Source of the DNA: Verrucomicrobiota bacterium | Lineage (GTDB): Bacteria > Verrucomicrobiota > Verrucomicrobiia > Verrucomicrobiales > Akkermansiaceae | Direction of reading: 5' to 3' | NCBI GenBank assembly: GCA_004293445.1 | Contig: RDYP01000013.1 | Location: 1 to 64,000, forward strand | Length of the DNA stretch: 64,000 nt | Position numbers and translations under genes: made by a program | In this document: one piece after another, positions 7,933-16,588 of the stretch | Layout: every line of letters begins with the position of its first letter | Numbering within the stretch: the stretch's first letter is position 1 | Notes under the pieces: generated by a model | Seen by the model: only the letters and a program-made list of their open reading frames with translations | Told to the model about the DNA's origin: nothing | Database searches by the model: none

Positions 7933-10900
7933 TTACTGACAGGCCTCGCAGGTGCCGCCGTTCATCATGGCATCAAGAGAACAGGCCATCTTTTCTTCGG
8001 CGCTGTAGGTCTTGGGACCGTTGCCGGCCGCTAAGCCGCGGACTTCCTTTTTCACGTCGATGGTTGCCTTCTCGATGTTGGAAGCCTGAAGGGTGCGGAG
8101 GTAGTAGGTGGTCTTGAGACCCTTATCCCAGGCACGGCGATACATGTGGGACAGCGTCTTCATGTCGGGACTGGAGAGGAACAGGTTCACACTCTGACTC
8201 TGGTCAATCCACTTCTGACGACGGGCCGCGGCATCCACGATGTATTCGTGTCCAATGCCGAAGACGGTTTTGTGCTTGTGCTTGAGCGCCTCGGGGATGT
8301 CGTCGATGGCATCGAGCTCGCCATCGAAATACTTGAGCTGATCGAGCATTTCCTGATTCCAGAGGCCCGCCTTTTTGAGGTCTTTCACGAGCTCAGCATT
8401 CAGGACGATGAAGTCGCCACTGAGATTGCTCTTCACGTAGAGGTTCTTGTAGTTCGGCTCGATGCAGGGGGTGGTGCCCATGATGTTCGAGATGGTCGCC
8501 GTCGGGGCGATCGCCAGCACGTTGGAATTCCGCATGCCATGCTTGGCGATCTTTTCGCGCACGACAGACCAATCCATCTTGCCACCGCGGGGGATGTCGA
8601 TCTTGCGGCCACGCTCGTCTTCGAGCAGGTCCACCGTGTCTTGCGGAAGAAGACCGCGATCCCACTTGGAACCCTTGTAGCTGGAGTAAGTGCCGACTTC
8701 CGCAGCGAGATCGCTCGAAGCACTGTAGGCATAGTAGGCGATAGCCTCCATGAACTCGTCATTGAACTCCACTGCCGCCTCGGAAGCGAAGGCAAGGTTG
8801 CGCTTGTAGAGGGCATTCTGCACGCCCATCACCCCAAGCCCGATCGGACGGTGACGCATGTTTGCAGTTTTGGCGGCATCGGTCGGGTAGAAGTTGATAT
8901 CGATGACGTTGTCGAGGGCACGAATGGCGACGGTGATGGTCTCCTTCAGCATCTCGTGGTCGAGAGCACCGTCGCGGGTGATGTGGGTATCGAGGATGAC
9001 GGAGCCGAGATTGCAAACAGCAGTCTCCTCGTCGGAGGTGTTGAGGGTGATCTCGGTGCAGAGATTCGATGAGTGGATGACACCGCAGTGATCCTGTGGA
9101 GAGCGGACGTTGCAAGGATCCTTGAAGGTGATCCAAGGGTGGCCGGTTTCGAAGACCATCTTGAGCATGGACTTCCAGAGCTCGATAGCGGGCAACTGGC
9201 GGCCCCAGATTTTGCCTTCGGCGGCGAGAGCTTCGTATTCGGCATAACGTTGCTCGAAGGCCTTGCCGTAGAGGTCGTGGAGATCAGGGACCTCATTCGA
9301 GCGGAAAAGCGTCCAAGTGCCCCGCTCCTCCATGCGCTTCATGAAGAGGTCAGGGATCCAGTTCGCAGTGTTCATGTCATGACAGCGGCGACGCTCGTCA
9401 CCGGTGTTTTTCCGCAACTCGAGGAAGTCCTCGATGTCGTTGTGCCAGGTTTCGAGATACGCACAGCCCGAGCCGCGGCGCTTGCCGCCTTGGTTGACGG
9501 CGACGAGCTGGTCGTTGTGAAGTTTGAGGAAAGGAATGATACCCTGAGACTCACCGTTGGTGCCTTGGATGTAACCGCCGGTGCCGCGGACTGCGGTCCA
9601 GGATCCTCCGAGGCCACCCGCCCATTTGGAAAGGAAGGCATTTTCCGCAATACCGCGGATCATGATGCTCTCGATGGAGTCGTCGACCTTGTAAAGATAG
9701 CAGGACGAAAGCTGGCTGTGGAGGGTCCCGGAATTGAAGAGGGTGGGCGTGGATGAACAGAAGCGCCTGCCTTTGTAGAGGTTGTAAAGACGGATCGCCC
9801 AAGATTCGCGGTCTTTCTCCTCTTTCTTGAAGAGACCCATTGATACCCGCATCCAGAAGAACTGGGGCGTTTCGATGCGACGATGCTTGTTGCTCGTCTT
9901 GTCGACGATCAAATAGCGATCGTACATCGTCTGGATGCCGAGGTAATCGAAATCGAGATCCGCGGAGGGATCGAAGGCGTCAGCGAGCTTATCGATGTTG
10001 TAAACTTCGAGCAAATCGGGATGGAGGCGCTTGATGGCGACCCCGTGCTTGAGATAACTCTTGAATGCGGTTTTGTGAGCGACCTTGAGCTTATCGATAC
10101 CGTCCTTGAGAATACTCCAATCGAGGACTTCTTCGTAGATGTAAGAAAGCAGGATTCGGCCGGCGAATTTCGCGAAATCGGCATCCTTCTCGATCAGAGC
10201 CTTGGCGTTGAGGATGATTGTATTTTTGAGATCCTTCTGAGAGATCTCATTACCAACGGAGCGGCGGAGTTCACGCTCGATTTCAATTTCCGAGAGATTC
10301 AGGTCGAGACCGATGGACGCGTAGGAAATGCGTTTGCGGAGATCTGTGCCGTCCCAGAACGAGGAGGTCCCATCGTCACTGATGACGGTGACCATCAGCT
10401 CTTGGTTCGGGTCCTCGGCGTTTTCCTCTTCAAGCTTCCGCAGCCGGGTGCGTTCGTTGCGATAAAGAACGTAATGAGTGGCGGCCTTGAAGTGGCCTTG
10501 GCGCATGAGTTCTTCCTGCACCATGTCCTGGACGTCCTCGATGTGGACGAAGGACGATTCACCACGACGGATGCGATCGGTCACGCCCTTGGCGATGTCG
10601 ATGGCAGGTTCGGGATTCTCTTTGATCGTGAGGAAAGCTTTGCGAACGGCGATTTCGATCTTGGTTTCGGACCATGGCACCACGTTGCCATTGCGCCGGA
10701 TCAGACGAACAGGCAGAGCGTGGGGACCGCTGTGAACGTCAACGGTGCCGGTCTTTTCCATTGAGCGGCGGAAGGCGAGGGACTTGGCGACATCGTAGGC
10801 CTCGTTTTCGAGGAGAGCCTTTTCGATCAGCAGGTAGAGATCGCCTTCGGAAATACGAAGGCGGCCGTCGGCCTTGAGGGAATCCGTGAGGAAGGAGGCG

Positions 10901-11196
10901 ACCGAGTGGGCGACGTCGGCCACGAACTTGCGGTTGACGTCGGAGAAGATGGATTTCTCATCCTCGCGGCGAGAAATCAGCAGGTCTGCGAGGGAATCAC
11001 CGATGGCATCCGCAACGTCTTCGAGTGAGAAATGGGAATCGGTGGTCCCGCGGGTGATGGTGATCTCCGGGAGAGGCGTACGCTTTTCGGTGGGCAAGAC
11101 TTCGCGCCAAGCGAAGCCACGATCGGCAAGGGAGAATCGGTCGGTGACGACCTGCTTGAGAGCGAGGTCTTCATTCAGGTTCAGGGAACGGAACAT
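7933..11196 (-). CDS. nrdA: ribonucleoside-diphosphate reductase alpha subunit, class I, chlamydia-like
   Basis: 1087 residues, far longer than the roughly 760 of E. coli NrdA, because about 360 N-terminal residues hold three ATP-cone-like modules: about 42-145, 162-255 (PVRLIRRNG, the canonical one) and 268-360. The extended chlamydial enzymes have the same plan. The catalytic core has the redox pair Cys499 (SSCYL) and Cys728 (AVCNLGS), the active-site set Asn711-Cys713-Glu715 (SSNLCTEI) and the radical-relay tyrosine pair (TTYYLRT). The tail ends GGTCEACQ, the thioredoxin-accessible CxxC. It converts ribonucleoside diphosphates to deoxy forms together with NrdB, encoded 75 bases upstream in the same operon. 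Confidence 0.96.
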   Translation of the reverse strand: MFRSLNLNEDLALKQVVTDRFSLADRGFAWREVLPTEKRTPLPEITITRGTTDSHFSLEDVADAIGDSLADLLISRREDEKSIFSDVNRKFVADVAHSVASFLTDSLKADGRLRISEGDLYLLIEKALLENEAYDVAKSLAFRRSMEKTGTVDVHSGPHALPVRLIRRNGNVVPWSETKIEIAVRKAFLTIKENPEPAIDIAKGVTDRIRRGESSFVHIEDVQDMVQEELMRQGHFKAATHYVLYRNERTRLRKLEEENAEDPNQELMVTVISDDGTSSFWDGTDLRKRISYASIGLDLNLSEIEIERELRRSVGNEISQKDLKNTIILNAKALIEKDADFAKFAGRILLSYIYEEVLDWSILKDGIDKLKVAHKTAFKSYLKHGVAIKRLHPDLLEVYNIDKLADAFDPSADLDFDYLGIQTMYDRYLIVDKTSNKHRRIETPQFFWMRVSMGLFKKEEKDRESWAIRLYNLYKGRRFCSSTPTLFNSGTLHSQLSSCYLYKVDDSIESIMIRGIAENAFLSKWAGGLGGSWTAVRGTGGYIQGTNGESQGIIPFLKLHNDQLVAVNQGGKRRGSGCAYLETWHNDIEDFLELRKNTGDERRRCHDMNTANWIPDLFMKRMEERGTWTLFRSNEVPDLHDLYGKAFEQRYAEYEALAAEGKIWGRQLPAIELWKSMLKMVFETGHPWITFKDPCNVRSPQDHCGVIHSSNLCTEITLNTSDEETAVCNLGSVILDTHITRDGALDHEMLKETITVAIRALDNVIDINFYPTDAAKTANMRHRPIGLGVMGVQNALYKRNLAFASEAAVEFNDEFMEAIAYYAYSASSDLAAEVGTYSSYKGSKWDRGLLPQDTVDLLEDERGRKIDIPRGGKMDWSVVREKIAKHGMRNSNVLAIAPTATISNIMGTTPCIEPNYKNLYVKSNLSGDFIVLNAELVKDLKKAGLWNQEMLDQLKYFDGELDAIDDIPEALKHKHKTVFGIGHEYIVDAAARRQKWIDQSQSVNLFLSSPDMKTLSHMYRRAWDKGLKTTYYLRTLQASNIEKATIDVKKEVRGLAAGNGPKTYSAEEKMACSLDAMMNGGTCEACQ

Positions 11197-11271
11197 GGCA
11201 GACAGGAAGTTGAGGGTGCTGGGACAGGGCGGTTGAGCGAGATTGCCAAAAGGCGAGGACCTGCTTTTCGA

Positions 11272-12360
11272 TTAAAGATCGTCGTCGTCGACCGTGCTGA
11301 GGGCGGATGCCTTTTGATATTCCGTGACGCGACCTTCGAAGAAGTTGGTCTCCTTCTTGATATCCATCATCTCGGCCAACCACGGGAAAGGGTTGGTGAC
11401 GCTTTCGTTCAATGGGGCGAGGCCGCAGGAACTGAGACGACGGTCGGCGATGTAGTCGATGTATTGCTCGAAATCCGCGGAATTCAATCCAAGGCCGGCG
11501 ACAGGCAGGCAGTCGCGGATGAACGTCTTTTCGAGGGTGATGCCCTCCTTCATCGTCGCACGAAGGTCCTCGCGGAAGTCTTCGGTCCAAATATCGGGAT
11601 TTTCGTCGATGAGATCCATGAGGAGGTTGCGGAAGACTTCGATGTGGTTGGACTCGTCACGCAGCGTGTAGCGGAACATCGAACCGATACCGGGGAACTT
11701 GTTCTGCCGATAGAGGCTGAGGATCATGCCGAAAAGGCCGTAGAACTGGGTGCCTTCCATGACTTGGCCGAACATGAAAATGTTCTTGGCGAGGGCCTGC
11801 TTGTTGGCGGTGACGGTGAGATCGATGTCGCGGCGGAGGGCCTTGCTGTTGGAGACGACGAAATTGTTTTTCGCGGTGATCGAGGGCACATCCTCGAACA
11901 TCGCTTCGCATTCGTGCGGGTTGATGCCGAGAGAGGAAATCATGTAAACCAGCGAATCGGCATGGATGTTTTCCTCGTGAGCGTGGCGTCCGAGCACGAG
12001 CTTAAGTTCCGGTGCGGTCACGACTTCGCGAACCACGTGAAGGACATTATCGCCGACGATGCCTTCGGCAGCGGAGAAGTAGCCGATGCCCATTTTGATG
12101 ATCCACCGCTCCACATCGGTGATTTCATCCGAACGCCACTGCTCGACATCCTTTTGCATCGTGATGTCCTCCGGTTCCCAGTGGTTGTTCTTCATAGTCT
12201 TGTACAAGTCGTAAGCCCACTGGTACTTGAGCGGAAGAATGTTGAAAAACATCGTCTCCTTCCCGTTGATCACGCGCTTGGCGGCGTAGGCGGCTTCGGC
12301 CTTCTCGCGATCGAGGGTGAAAGTGCGGGATCCGAGGGAAACGGTCGTGGTGGAAGACAT
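11272..12360 (-). CDS. nrdB: ribonucleotide reductase beta subunit without radical tyrosine (class Ic-like)
   Basis: 362 residues. All six carboxylate/histidine metal ligands are present: Glu99, Glu130, His133, Glu202, Glu236, His239. In E. coli the motif E-x-x-H-x-x-x-Y carries the stable tyrosyl radical; here it reads ENIHADSL, with Leu137 (codon CTG, 11952-11950) in the Tyr position. Chlamydial R2 has Phe there and uses a Mn(IV)/Fe(III) centre instead of a tyrosyl radical. Two residues on, Tyr139 matches the chlamydial LY. Trp48 and Tyr348 of the radical-transfer path are kept, and the tail (NFFEGRVTEYQKAS) is close to the chlamydial one. I infer a class Ic-like heterometal cofactor. nrdB precedes nrdA. 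Confidence 0.95.
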   Translation of the reverse strand: MSSTTTVSLGSRTFTLDREKAEAAYAAKRVINGKETMFFNILPLKYQWAYDLYKTMKNNHWEPEDITMQKDVEQWRSDEITDVERWIIKMGIGYFSAAEGIVGDNVLHVVREVVTAPELKLVLGRHAHEENIHADSLVYMISSLGINPHECEAMFEDVPSITAKNNFVVSNSKALRRDIDLTVTANKQALAKNIFMFGQVMEGTQFYGLFGMILSLYRQNKFPGIGSMFRYTLRDESNHIEVFRNLLMDLIDENPDIWTEDFREDLRATMKEGITLEKTFIRDCLPVAGLGLNSADFEQYIDYIADRRLSSCGLAPLNESVTNPFPWLAEMMDIKKETNFFEGRVTEYQKASALSTVDDDDL

Positions 12361-12954
12361 GGAGGTGGAATGGTAAGAATGGTGGGGTAAGGGAATCGTT
12401 GCCGGACGTCGCCGACACCGCAGGAGCAGCGTTGCAAAATCTGCCGCAAAGCTTGGCAGAACTCAAGTCGATTCTGCTCATATGGTATCCACAAATTATT
12501 CACAATACCACATGTGGTGGTGTCGTATTTCTGGTGACACCGTTCTCCTGCGGCTTCTCTTCCTCAGAGCTTGAAAGGACGGGCCCAAAACTGACCACGA
12601 GCCCGATCGGCTGGCAGCGCTCTAGGGGCTTGAATTTTTCCGAGGAAAATCGCCGAACCCAAAGCACCTGGATATTTTTAATCTGTTAGATTCACGATAA
12701 ACTCAAAAATCCAATAAAGTGCTCATAATTAGATTGTTGCGATTTTAAAAAATCGCAATTCGCCGATCTCGTTGCTTCACCAAGCGGGAGCTTGAGGCAT
12801 CGCAATCAACGACTTAGATCGATCCGACGAAAAAAACGGATTCTTCGAAAAGAAGACCCGGAAGGAGTCATAAGAGCGGACGCCGCCCATAGCGGCCGCA
12901 AAGAATTGCCGACTCGCAATCGGCGGTTTGACGAACGCCGGCCCTGGCAGGGGC
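12361..12954. other. long non-coding region upstream of nrdB, AT-rich in part
   Basis: 594 bases with no convincing gene. It holds the nrd regulatory sites (12485-12518), a notably AT-rich stretch (about 12630-12770), and an inverted repeat pairing 12737-12746 (ttgcgatttt) with 12749-12758. It also holds a degenerate copy of the palindromic repeat near 12885-12930. The AT-rich tract plus DnaA-like boxes recall a replication origin, but only two boxes are visible and no dnaA/dnaN/gyrB neighbours exist, so an nrd promoter is the simpler reading. Confidence 0.6.
12485..12518 (-). promoter_or_regulatory. candidate nrdBA control region: two DnaA-like boxes and a 12-bp palindrome
   Basis: TTATTCACA at 12496-12504 fits the DnaA-box consensus TTATNCACA exactly. 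GTATCCACA at 12485-12493 differs from TTATCCACA by one base and is spaced 11 bp away, one helical turn. Right beside them 12507-12518 is a perfect palindrome, ACCACATGTGGT, which could bind a dimeric repressor. It does not match the NrdR-box consensus well. The sites lie 125-158 bases upstream of the nrdB start. E. coli nrdAB is controlled by DnaA, which makes this plausible. Confidence 0.5.
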
Positions 12955-13269
12955 TCAGTCCCGACGACGAAGTCGGTTTTGCTTTTTATCGAGGAGCTTG
13001 GGCCTTGGTTCGTTGGTTCCCAGCAGTGAGGACGATGCAGCCCTTTTGACTCGCAACTGGGTGGCACCGAGCTTGAAGCCATTCAGAGCCTCGATCATTC
13101 GCACCGCTTGATCGAGCGAGGGCATGTCGGCGAAGCCGAAGCCCTTCGACTTACCGGTCGCCTTGTCGAGAACGAGGTCGAAAGTCCGCACCTTGCCGTG
13201 GGTTTCGAGCAGCTTACGCAGTTCGTCTTCGGAAATGCTGCGGTCGATATTTCGGATCAGAATGATCAT
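12955..13269 (-). CDS. small RNA-binding protein with one RRM domain
   Basis: 104 residues from the ATG at 13269; a longer frame to 13485 adds a leader with no domain. One RNA-recognition motif fills residues 1-75: the RNP2 element is MIILIRNID and the RNP1 element KGFGFADM, with one aromatic position of RNP1 replaced by Met. A basic tail (PKLLDKKQNRLRRRD) follows. Such single-RRM proteins occur in cyanobacteria and Verrucomicrobia and may act as RNA chaperones or in cold response. It diverges from the rRNA-methyltransferase-like gene at 13430, with 160 bases between starts. Confidence 0.85.
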   Translation of the reverse strand: MIILIRNIDRSISEDELRKLLETHGKVRTFDLVLDKATGKSKGFGFADMPSLDQAVRMIEALNGFKLGATQLRVKRAASSSLLGTNEPRPKLLDKKQNRLRRRD

Positions 13270-13429
13270 GTCGTGGGAAGGACGCGGATCCTGCAACGGA
13301 CGGGCAGCGATCGCGAGACTGGATTTCAGGATCTTGTGGCGGAGAGATCCATTGTGGCTCGCGGGTCGTGCTTGGCGGCCCGTCTTCTGCCTGAAAGGGT
13401 CGTGCGAGCCTTTGCCGACCGCATTTTTC

Positions 13430-14512
13430 ATGGAATCGAACGCCTGCCAAACACTGCCATCGCCAACCGATTGGCTGCTTCGCATCCCGGACGTTTTCGC
13501 CAGCCACGCCGAGGAAATCTTGGCCGGGCTGGGTGCAAGCCCGCGGAAGATGCTGGGAAGCGACTACCGTCTGGTTCATCTGTCCGATCCGATGCCACTC
13601 CGTGACTCGGAGTGGGCCCCATTTGTCCGCTGGAACCTACCTGTCCACCATGCCTGGCCCTGCTGCCCTCAGAAAATGGAAGGATTCGTAGAAAAGGCAG
13701 CACAGGCGATTTTTCGAAAGTTCAGTCCATACGGACCCCAGAGCATTCTCATCGGCCCCCTCCAAAGCGGAGGCCACCCCTACTACAAGCATCTCGCCGT
13801 GAATCTCCGCGGGAGAACGCTGCAACTTTTCCCGGCATTGCCCGCGGCTCAAGAAGTCGAAGCCCAGGACCCCGAATCCTTCAGTTTGTTCTGCCTCGTC
13901 GGCAAAGAAGGCCTGTTTTGCGGGCTGCGCCGCCCACGCGAGGCGAATGGCTTCTACCCCGGGGGCACAAAATTCATCCGCCAGAGCTCGCCTGACACAG
14001 TCAGCCGGGCCGGAGCAAAAATCGTCGAAGCGCTGCACTACGGCAAACTCCACCACCCGGGCCTGGCCGAAGGCGCTCGCTGGCTGGAGCTCGGTGCCAG
14101 TCCGGGCGGAATGAGCTCTGAATTGCTCGCCCGTGGCTACCATGTGACCGCAGTGGACAGGGCCCCAATGGACCCACGCCTCAGGAATCACCCGGGACTG
14201 GAATTCATCCGCGCGGATGTCGGCGATTTCCACGTGCAGGAAGGACGACGATTCGATGCCCTGCTCTGCGATATGAATGGCGACGCGCTCGCCGCGATCC
14301 GGCAGGTCTCGCGGCTCGCCAAGGCCCTAGTACCCGGCGGCTGGATCATCTTCACCCTAAAAGGCGCGGGGGCCGAATCGCCACAAGAACTGATCACTCT
14401 CACCCGTGCCGCGATCGCCGATGCCAAGGCCGCCGGACTGAGATTGATCGCGCGTACCCACCTCACTTACAACCGCCACGAATTCACCCTGTTTTTCGAG
14501 CGCAGCGCATGA
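13430..14512 (+). CDS. RlmM-like (FtsJ-type) 2'-O-ribose methyltransferase
   Basis: About 360 residues from the ATG at 13430 (MESNACQTLPSP); the frame is open further upstream but overlaps the divergent RRM gene and reads as nonsense. The SAM-binding motif LELGASPGGMSSELLARGYHVTAVDRAPM parallels E. coli RlmM (VDLGACPGGWTYQLV ... VDNGPM). Candidate catalytic Lys/Asp residues appear at LLCDMNGD, FTLKGAG and the C-terminal RTHLTYNRHEFTLFF. The N-terminal half (THUMP-like in RlmM) is more divergent. RlmM methylates C2498 of 23S rRNA; the substrate here is inferred from similarity. It may be a clade-specific RlmM homologue. Confidence 0.75.
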   Translation: MESNACQTLPSPTDWLLRIPDVFASHAEEILAGLGASPRKMLGSDYRLVHLSDPMPLRDSEWAPFVRWNLPVHHAWPCCPQKMEGFVEKAAQAIFRKFSPYGPQSILIGPLQSGGHPYYKHLAVNLRGRTLQLFPALPAAQEVEAQDPESFSLFCLVGKEGLFCGLRRPREANGFYPGGTKFIRQSSPDTVSRAGAKIVEALHYGKLHHPGLAEGARWLELGASPGGMSSELLARGYHVTAVDRAPMDPRLRNHPGLEFIRADVGDFHVQEGRRFDALLCDMNGDALAAIRQVSRLAKALVPGGWIIFTLKGAGAESPQELITLTRAAIADAKAAGLRLIARTHLTYNRHEFTLFFERSA

Positions 14513-14545
14513 TGCAAGTCCCCCGGATGACCGGGAAGATCGTCC

Positions 14546-15208
14546 TCACTTCCTGATCTCGATCTTCTCTCCCGAGCCTTTCACGTCCAAGCGGACAGCC
14601 GATGGCGCAGGCTTGGTTGACTCTTCCGTCGGCGGCAATTCCCCGGCAGCCGGTTCTTCTAACAGATCCGGCCCGTTGCGGATCGCCTGAAACAGCAGAT
14701 TGTAGTTGTGGCGAACCGCCGCTGGGAAATTCACTCGACCCGGCTCGACCACCTTCTCGCGGAGTAACTTGGACGAAAGGTCGGCCGTCAGGTCCGCGCC
14801 CACTTTCACTGCCGCACCGACACCGGGAACCGCCCCACCGACACTGCCTCCGGTCCGGATCACATCGCTGGAAATCGTCCGACCCTGAAGCGCGAGATTC
14901 GACTGGGCGGACACGATCGAACCATTTTTATCGACGGTGATTTCCAGCACGGCGTGGTCGTCACTCGCCAACCAGCCGCGGCGATTGTCGATACGGATCG
15001 ATGCGAAAATCCCGCCATCAGGCGTCGGCGTGACCTCCGGCTTGTAAGTCCGATACTGCGCCCCGGACAGCGCGTAGTCGCAGGCCTCCCTGCCTTTGGC
15101 TTTCCACCCCCCGAGGCTGGTTCCGAAAGCTTCGATATCGATGCGGACACCCGCATGGAGGGATGCGACGAGCGATAGAGCCAAGGCGAGGCGGATCATG
15201 GCGAGCAT
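14546..15208 (-). CDS. secreted protein of unknown function
   Basis: 220 residues (or 217 from the second Met at 15199), starting with a clear signal peptide (MIRLALALSLVASLHAG). The mature part looks mainly beta-structured (RIDNRRGWLASDDHAVLEITVDKNG). A Gly/Val-rich segment follows (GGSVGGAVPGVGAAVKVGADLTADL), then a charged Pro/Glu-rich linker and a short C-terminal strand. I do not recognise a family. It converges with the methyltransferase gene and is followed on the same strand side by the TrmA-like gene upstream of it. No enzymatic motif is visible; an envelope or structural role is possible. Confidence 0.65.
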   Translation of the reverse strand: MLAMIRLALALSLVASLHAGVRIDIEAFGTSLGGWKAKGREACDYALSGAQYRTYKPEVTPTPDGGIFASIRIDNRRGWLASDDHAVLEITVDKNGSIVSAQSNLALQGRTISSDVIRTGGSVGGAVPGVGAAVKVGADLTADLSSKLLREKVVEPGRVNFPAAVRHNYNLLFQAIRNGPDLLEEPAAGELPPTEESTKPAPSAVRLDVKGSGEKIEIRK

Positions 15209-15274
15209 GGCGATAAAAAGATCCCTAGCACCGCCGGGGCGGATTCTTTGAATGAAAAATTCGCAATGCCCGAC

Positions 15275-16492
15275 TCACGCCCTCACCAAGGTCATCACGC
15301 ATTCGAGATGTCGGGTGTGCGGGAAGAGATCGAACGGTTGGACCTTCTCCAGCATGAATCCGCCTGCCCGCAGGATGGTAAGATCGCGGACTTGAGTCGC
15401 AGGATCGCAGGAAACGTAAACCACGCGGGCCGGGCCGTAAGCGACCAGTTGGTCGAGGAATTCCGGCGAGCAACCCTTTCGCGGGGGATCGATCACCACT
15501 GCGGTCTCAGCGGCGGGAAAGTCGATATCGGCGAAGATCGCTTCCGCCGAAGCCGCGAGAAAGCGCGTATTCCGAATGCCATTGCTTGCGGCATTCCGCC
15601 GCGCCCAATCGGCGGCCGTCTCACTGACCTCGACTCCGGCGACCTGCTCAAAGTCCTTGGCCAAAGCCAGCGCGAAGAGCCCCGATCCACAGTAGGCATC
15701 CACGAGGAAGCGGGTCGTGCCCGCACGCGCTTCCGCTGCGACATGCCCGGTAAACGACGGCAGGATGAAGGGATTGTTTTGAAAGAAATCGCCCGCGAGG
15801 AAGTCGAAAGACAAGGAACCGACCCTCTCGGTCACCACCGCGTTGGGATTGGTTTCCACCCGACCCTCGGTTGCACGTAGCAGCAAGGTAGCCCCCTTTT
15901 TGAAAGACTTCGCACGCTGCCGGGCAGAGTCACGCTCGCGCGGCAGTGCCTCATTGATTTCCGCCATCGCAATCGGACAGCGCGGAACATCGATGATCCC
16001 GCTCCTTCGACCATTCGGAAGAAATCCAATCGGGCCGATTTCGCCATCGCGCGGCCGATCAAAATGCGGCGTGATCTTGGATCGATAGTGCCACAGCTCG
16101 GGCGAGGCCATGCAAGGCTCCACCGGAAAATCGATGCCGGCCATGTGTTCCAAAAGCTCCCCGACCTGGCGGGTCTTCCACGCCAATTGAGCCGGGTAGG
16201 AGAGATGCTGGTACTGGCAGCCTCCGCATTGGCCAAAAAGGGCACAAGCTGGAGTCACGCGATCCGGCGAGGGCTCGAGCACCTCGATCAGGTCCGCTTG
16301 CGAGCAGTTCTTGTCATTCCGGAAAACCCGCGCCTTGACGAGTTCCCCAGGCAGGCAAAAAGGAACGAAGACCACCCAGCCATCGACGCGACCGATGCCG
16401 ACCCCGAGGTTGCTCAGGGCGTCGATCCGCAGCTCGATCTCCTGATGGTAGGCGAACGGATGCGGGTGAAATTTTTTCGGCGGACGTTGCAT
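15275..16492 (-). CDS. 23S rRNA (uracil-5)-methyltransferase family protein, RlmD/TrmA type
   Basis: About 405 residues from the Met at 16492 (MQRPPKKFHPH); an in-frame ATG at 16531 would add 13. An N-terminal TRAM-like domain (ALSNLGVGIGRVDGWVVFVPFCLPGELVKARV) precedes the [4Fe-4S] cysteines in CALFGQCGGCQYQH. The Rossmann methyltransferase part carries VDAYCGSGLFALALA, the QNNP motif, DPPRKG and VSCDPATQVRDL, whose Cys is the nucleophile in m5U enzymes. The family makes m5U in 23S rRNA (RlmC/D) or tRNA (TrmA); the presence of the Fe-S motif favours RlmC/D, but the exact target base cannot be read from the sequence. Confidence 0.88.
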   Translation of the reverse strand: MQRPPKKFHPHPFAYHQEIELRIDALSNLGVGIGRVDGWVVFVPFCLPGELVKARVFRNDKNCSQADLIEVLEPSPDRVTPACALFGQCGGCQYQHLSYPAQLAWKTRQVGELLEHMAGIDFPVEPCMASPELWHYRSKITPHFDRPRDGEIGPIGFLPNGRRSGIIDVPRCPIAMAEINEALPRERDSARQRAKSFKKGATLLLRATEGRVETNPNAVVTERVGSLSFDFLAGDFFQNNPFILPSFTGHVAAEARAGTTRFLVDAYCGSGLFALALAKDFEQVAGVEVSETAADWARRNAASNGIRNTRFLAASAEAIFADIDFPAAETAVVIDPPRKGCSPEFLDQLVAYGPARVVYVSCDPATQVRDLTILRAGGFMLEKVQPFDLFPHTRHLECVMTLVRA

Positions 16493-16588
16493 AGCTCGCC
16501 CCGGGTTAGGGAGCCCGGAGCTCCTTGCCAAGTCCGCGGTTGAAAGTCGGTACCTTCAGGTATCGGCATCCCACCGCAGGCCCAACGC

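Noticed and set aside
12488-12520. NrdR boxes upstream of nrdB
   Set aside because: The palindrome ACCACATGTGGT and neighbouring bases do not match the 16-bp NrdR consensus, nor is a pair with 31-32 bp spacing present.
12361-12954. Possible chromosomal replication origin
   Set aside because: Only two DnaA-like boxes and one AT-rich tract are seen, with no dnaA, dnaN, gyrB or rpmH nearby; an nrd promoter explains the sites.
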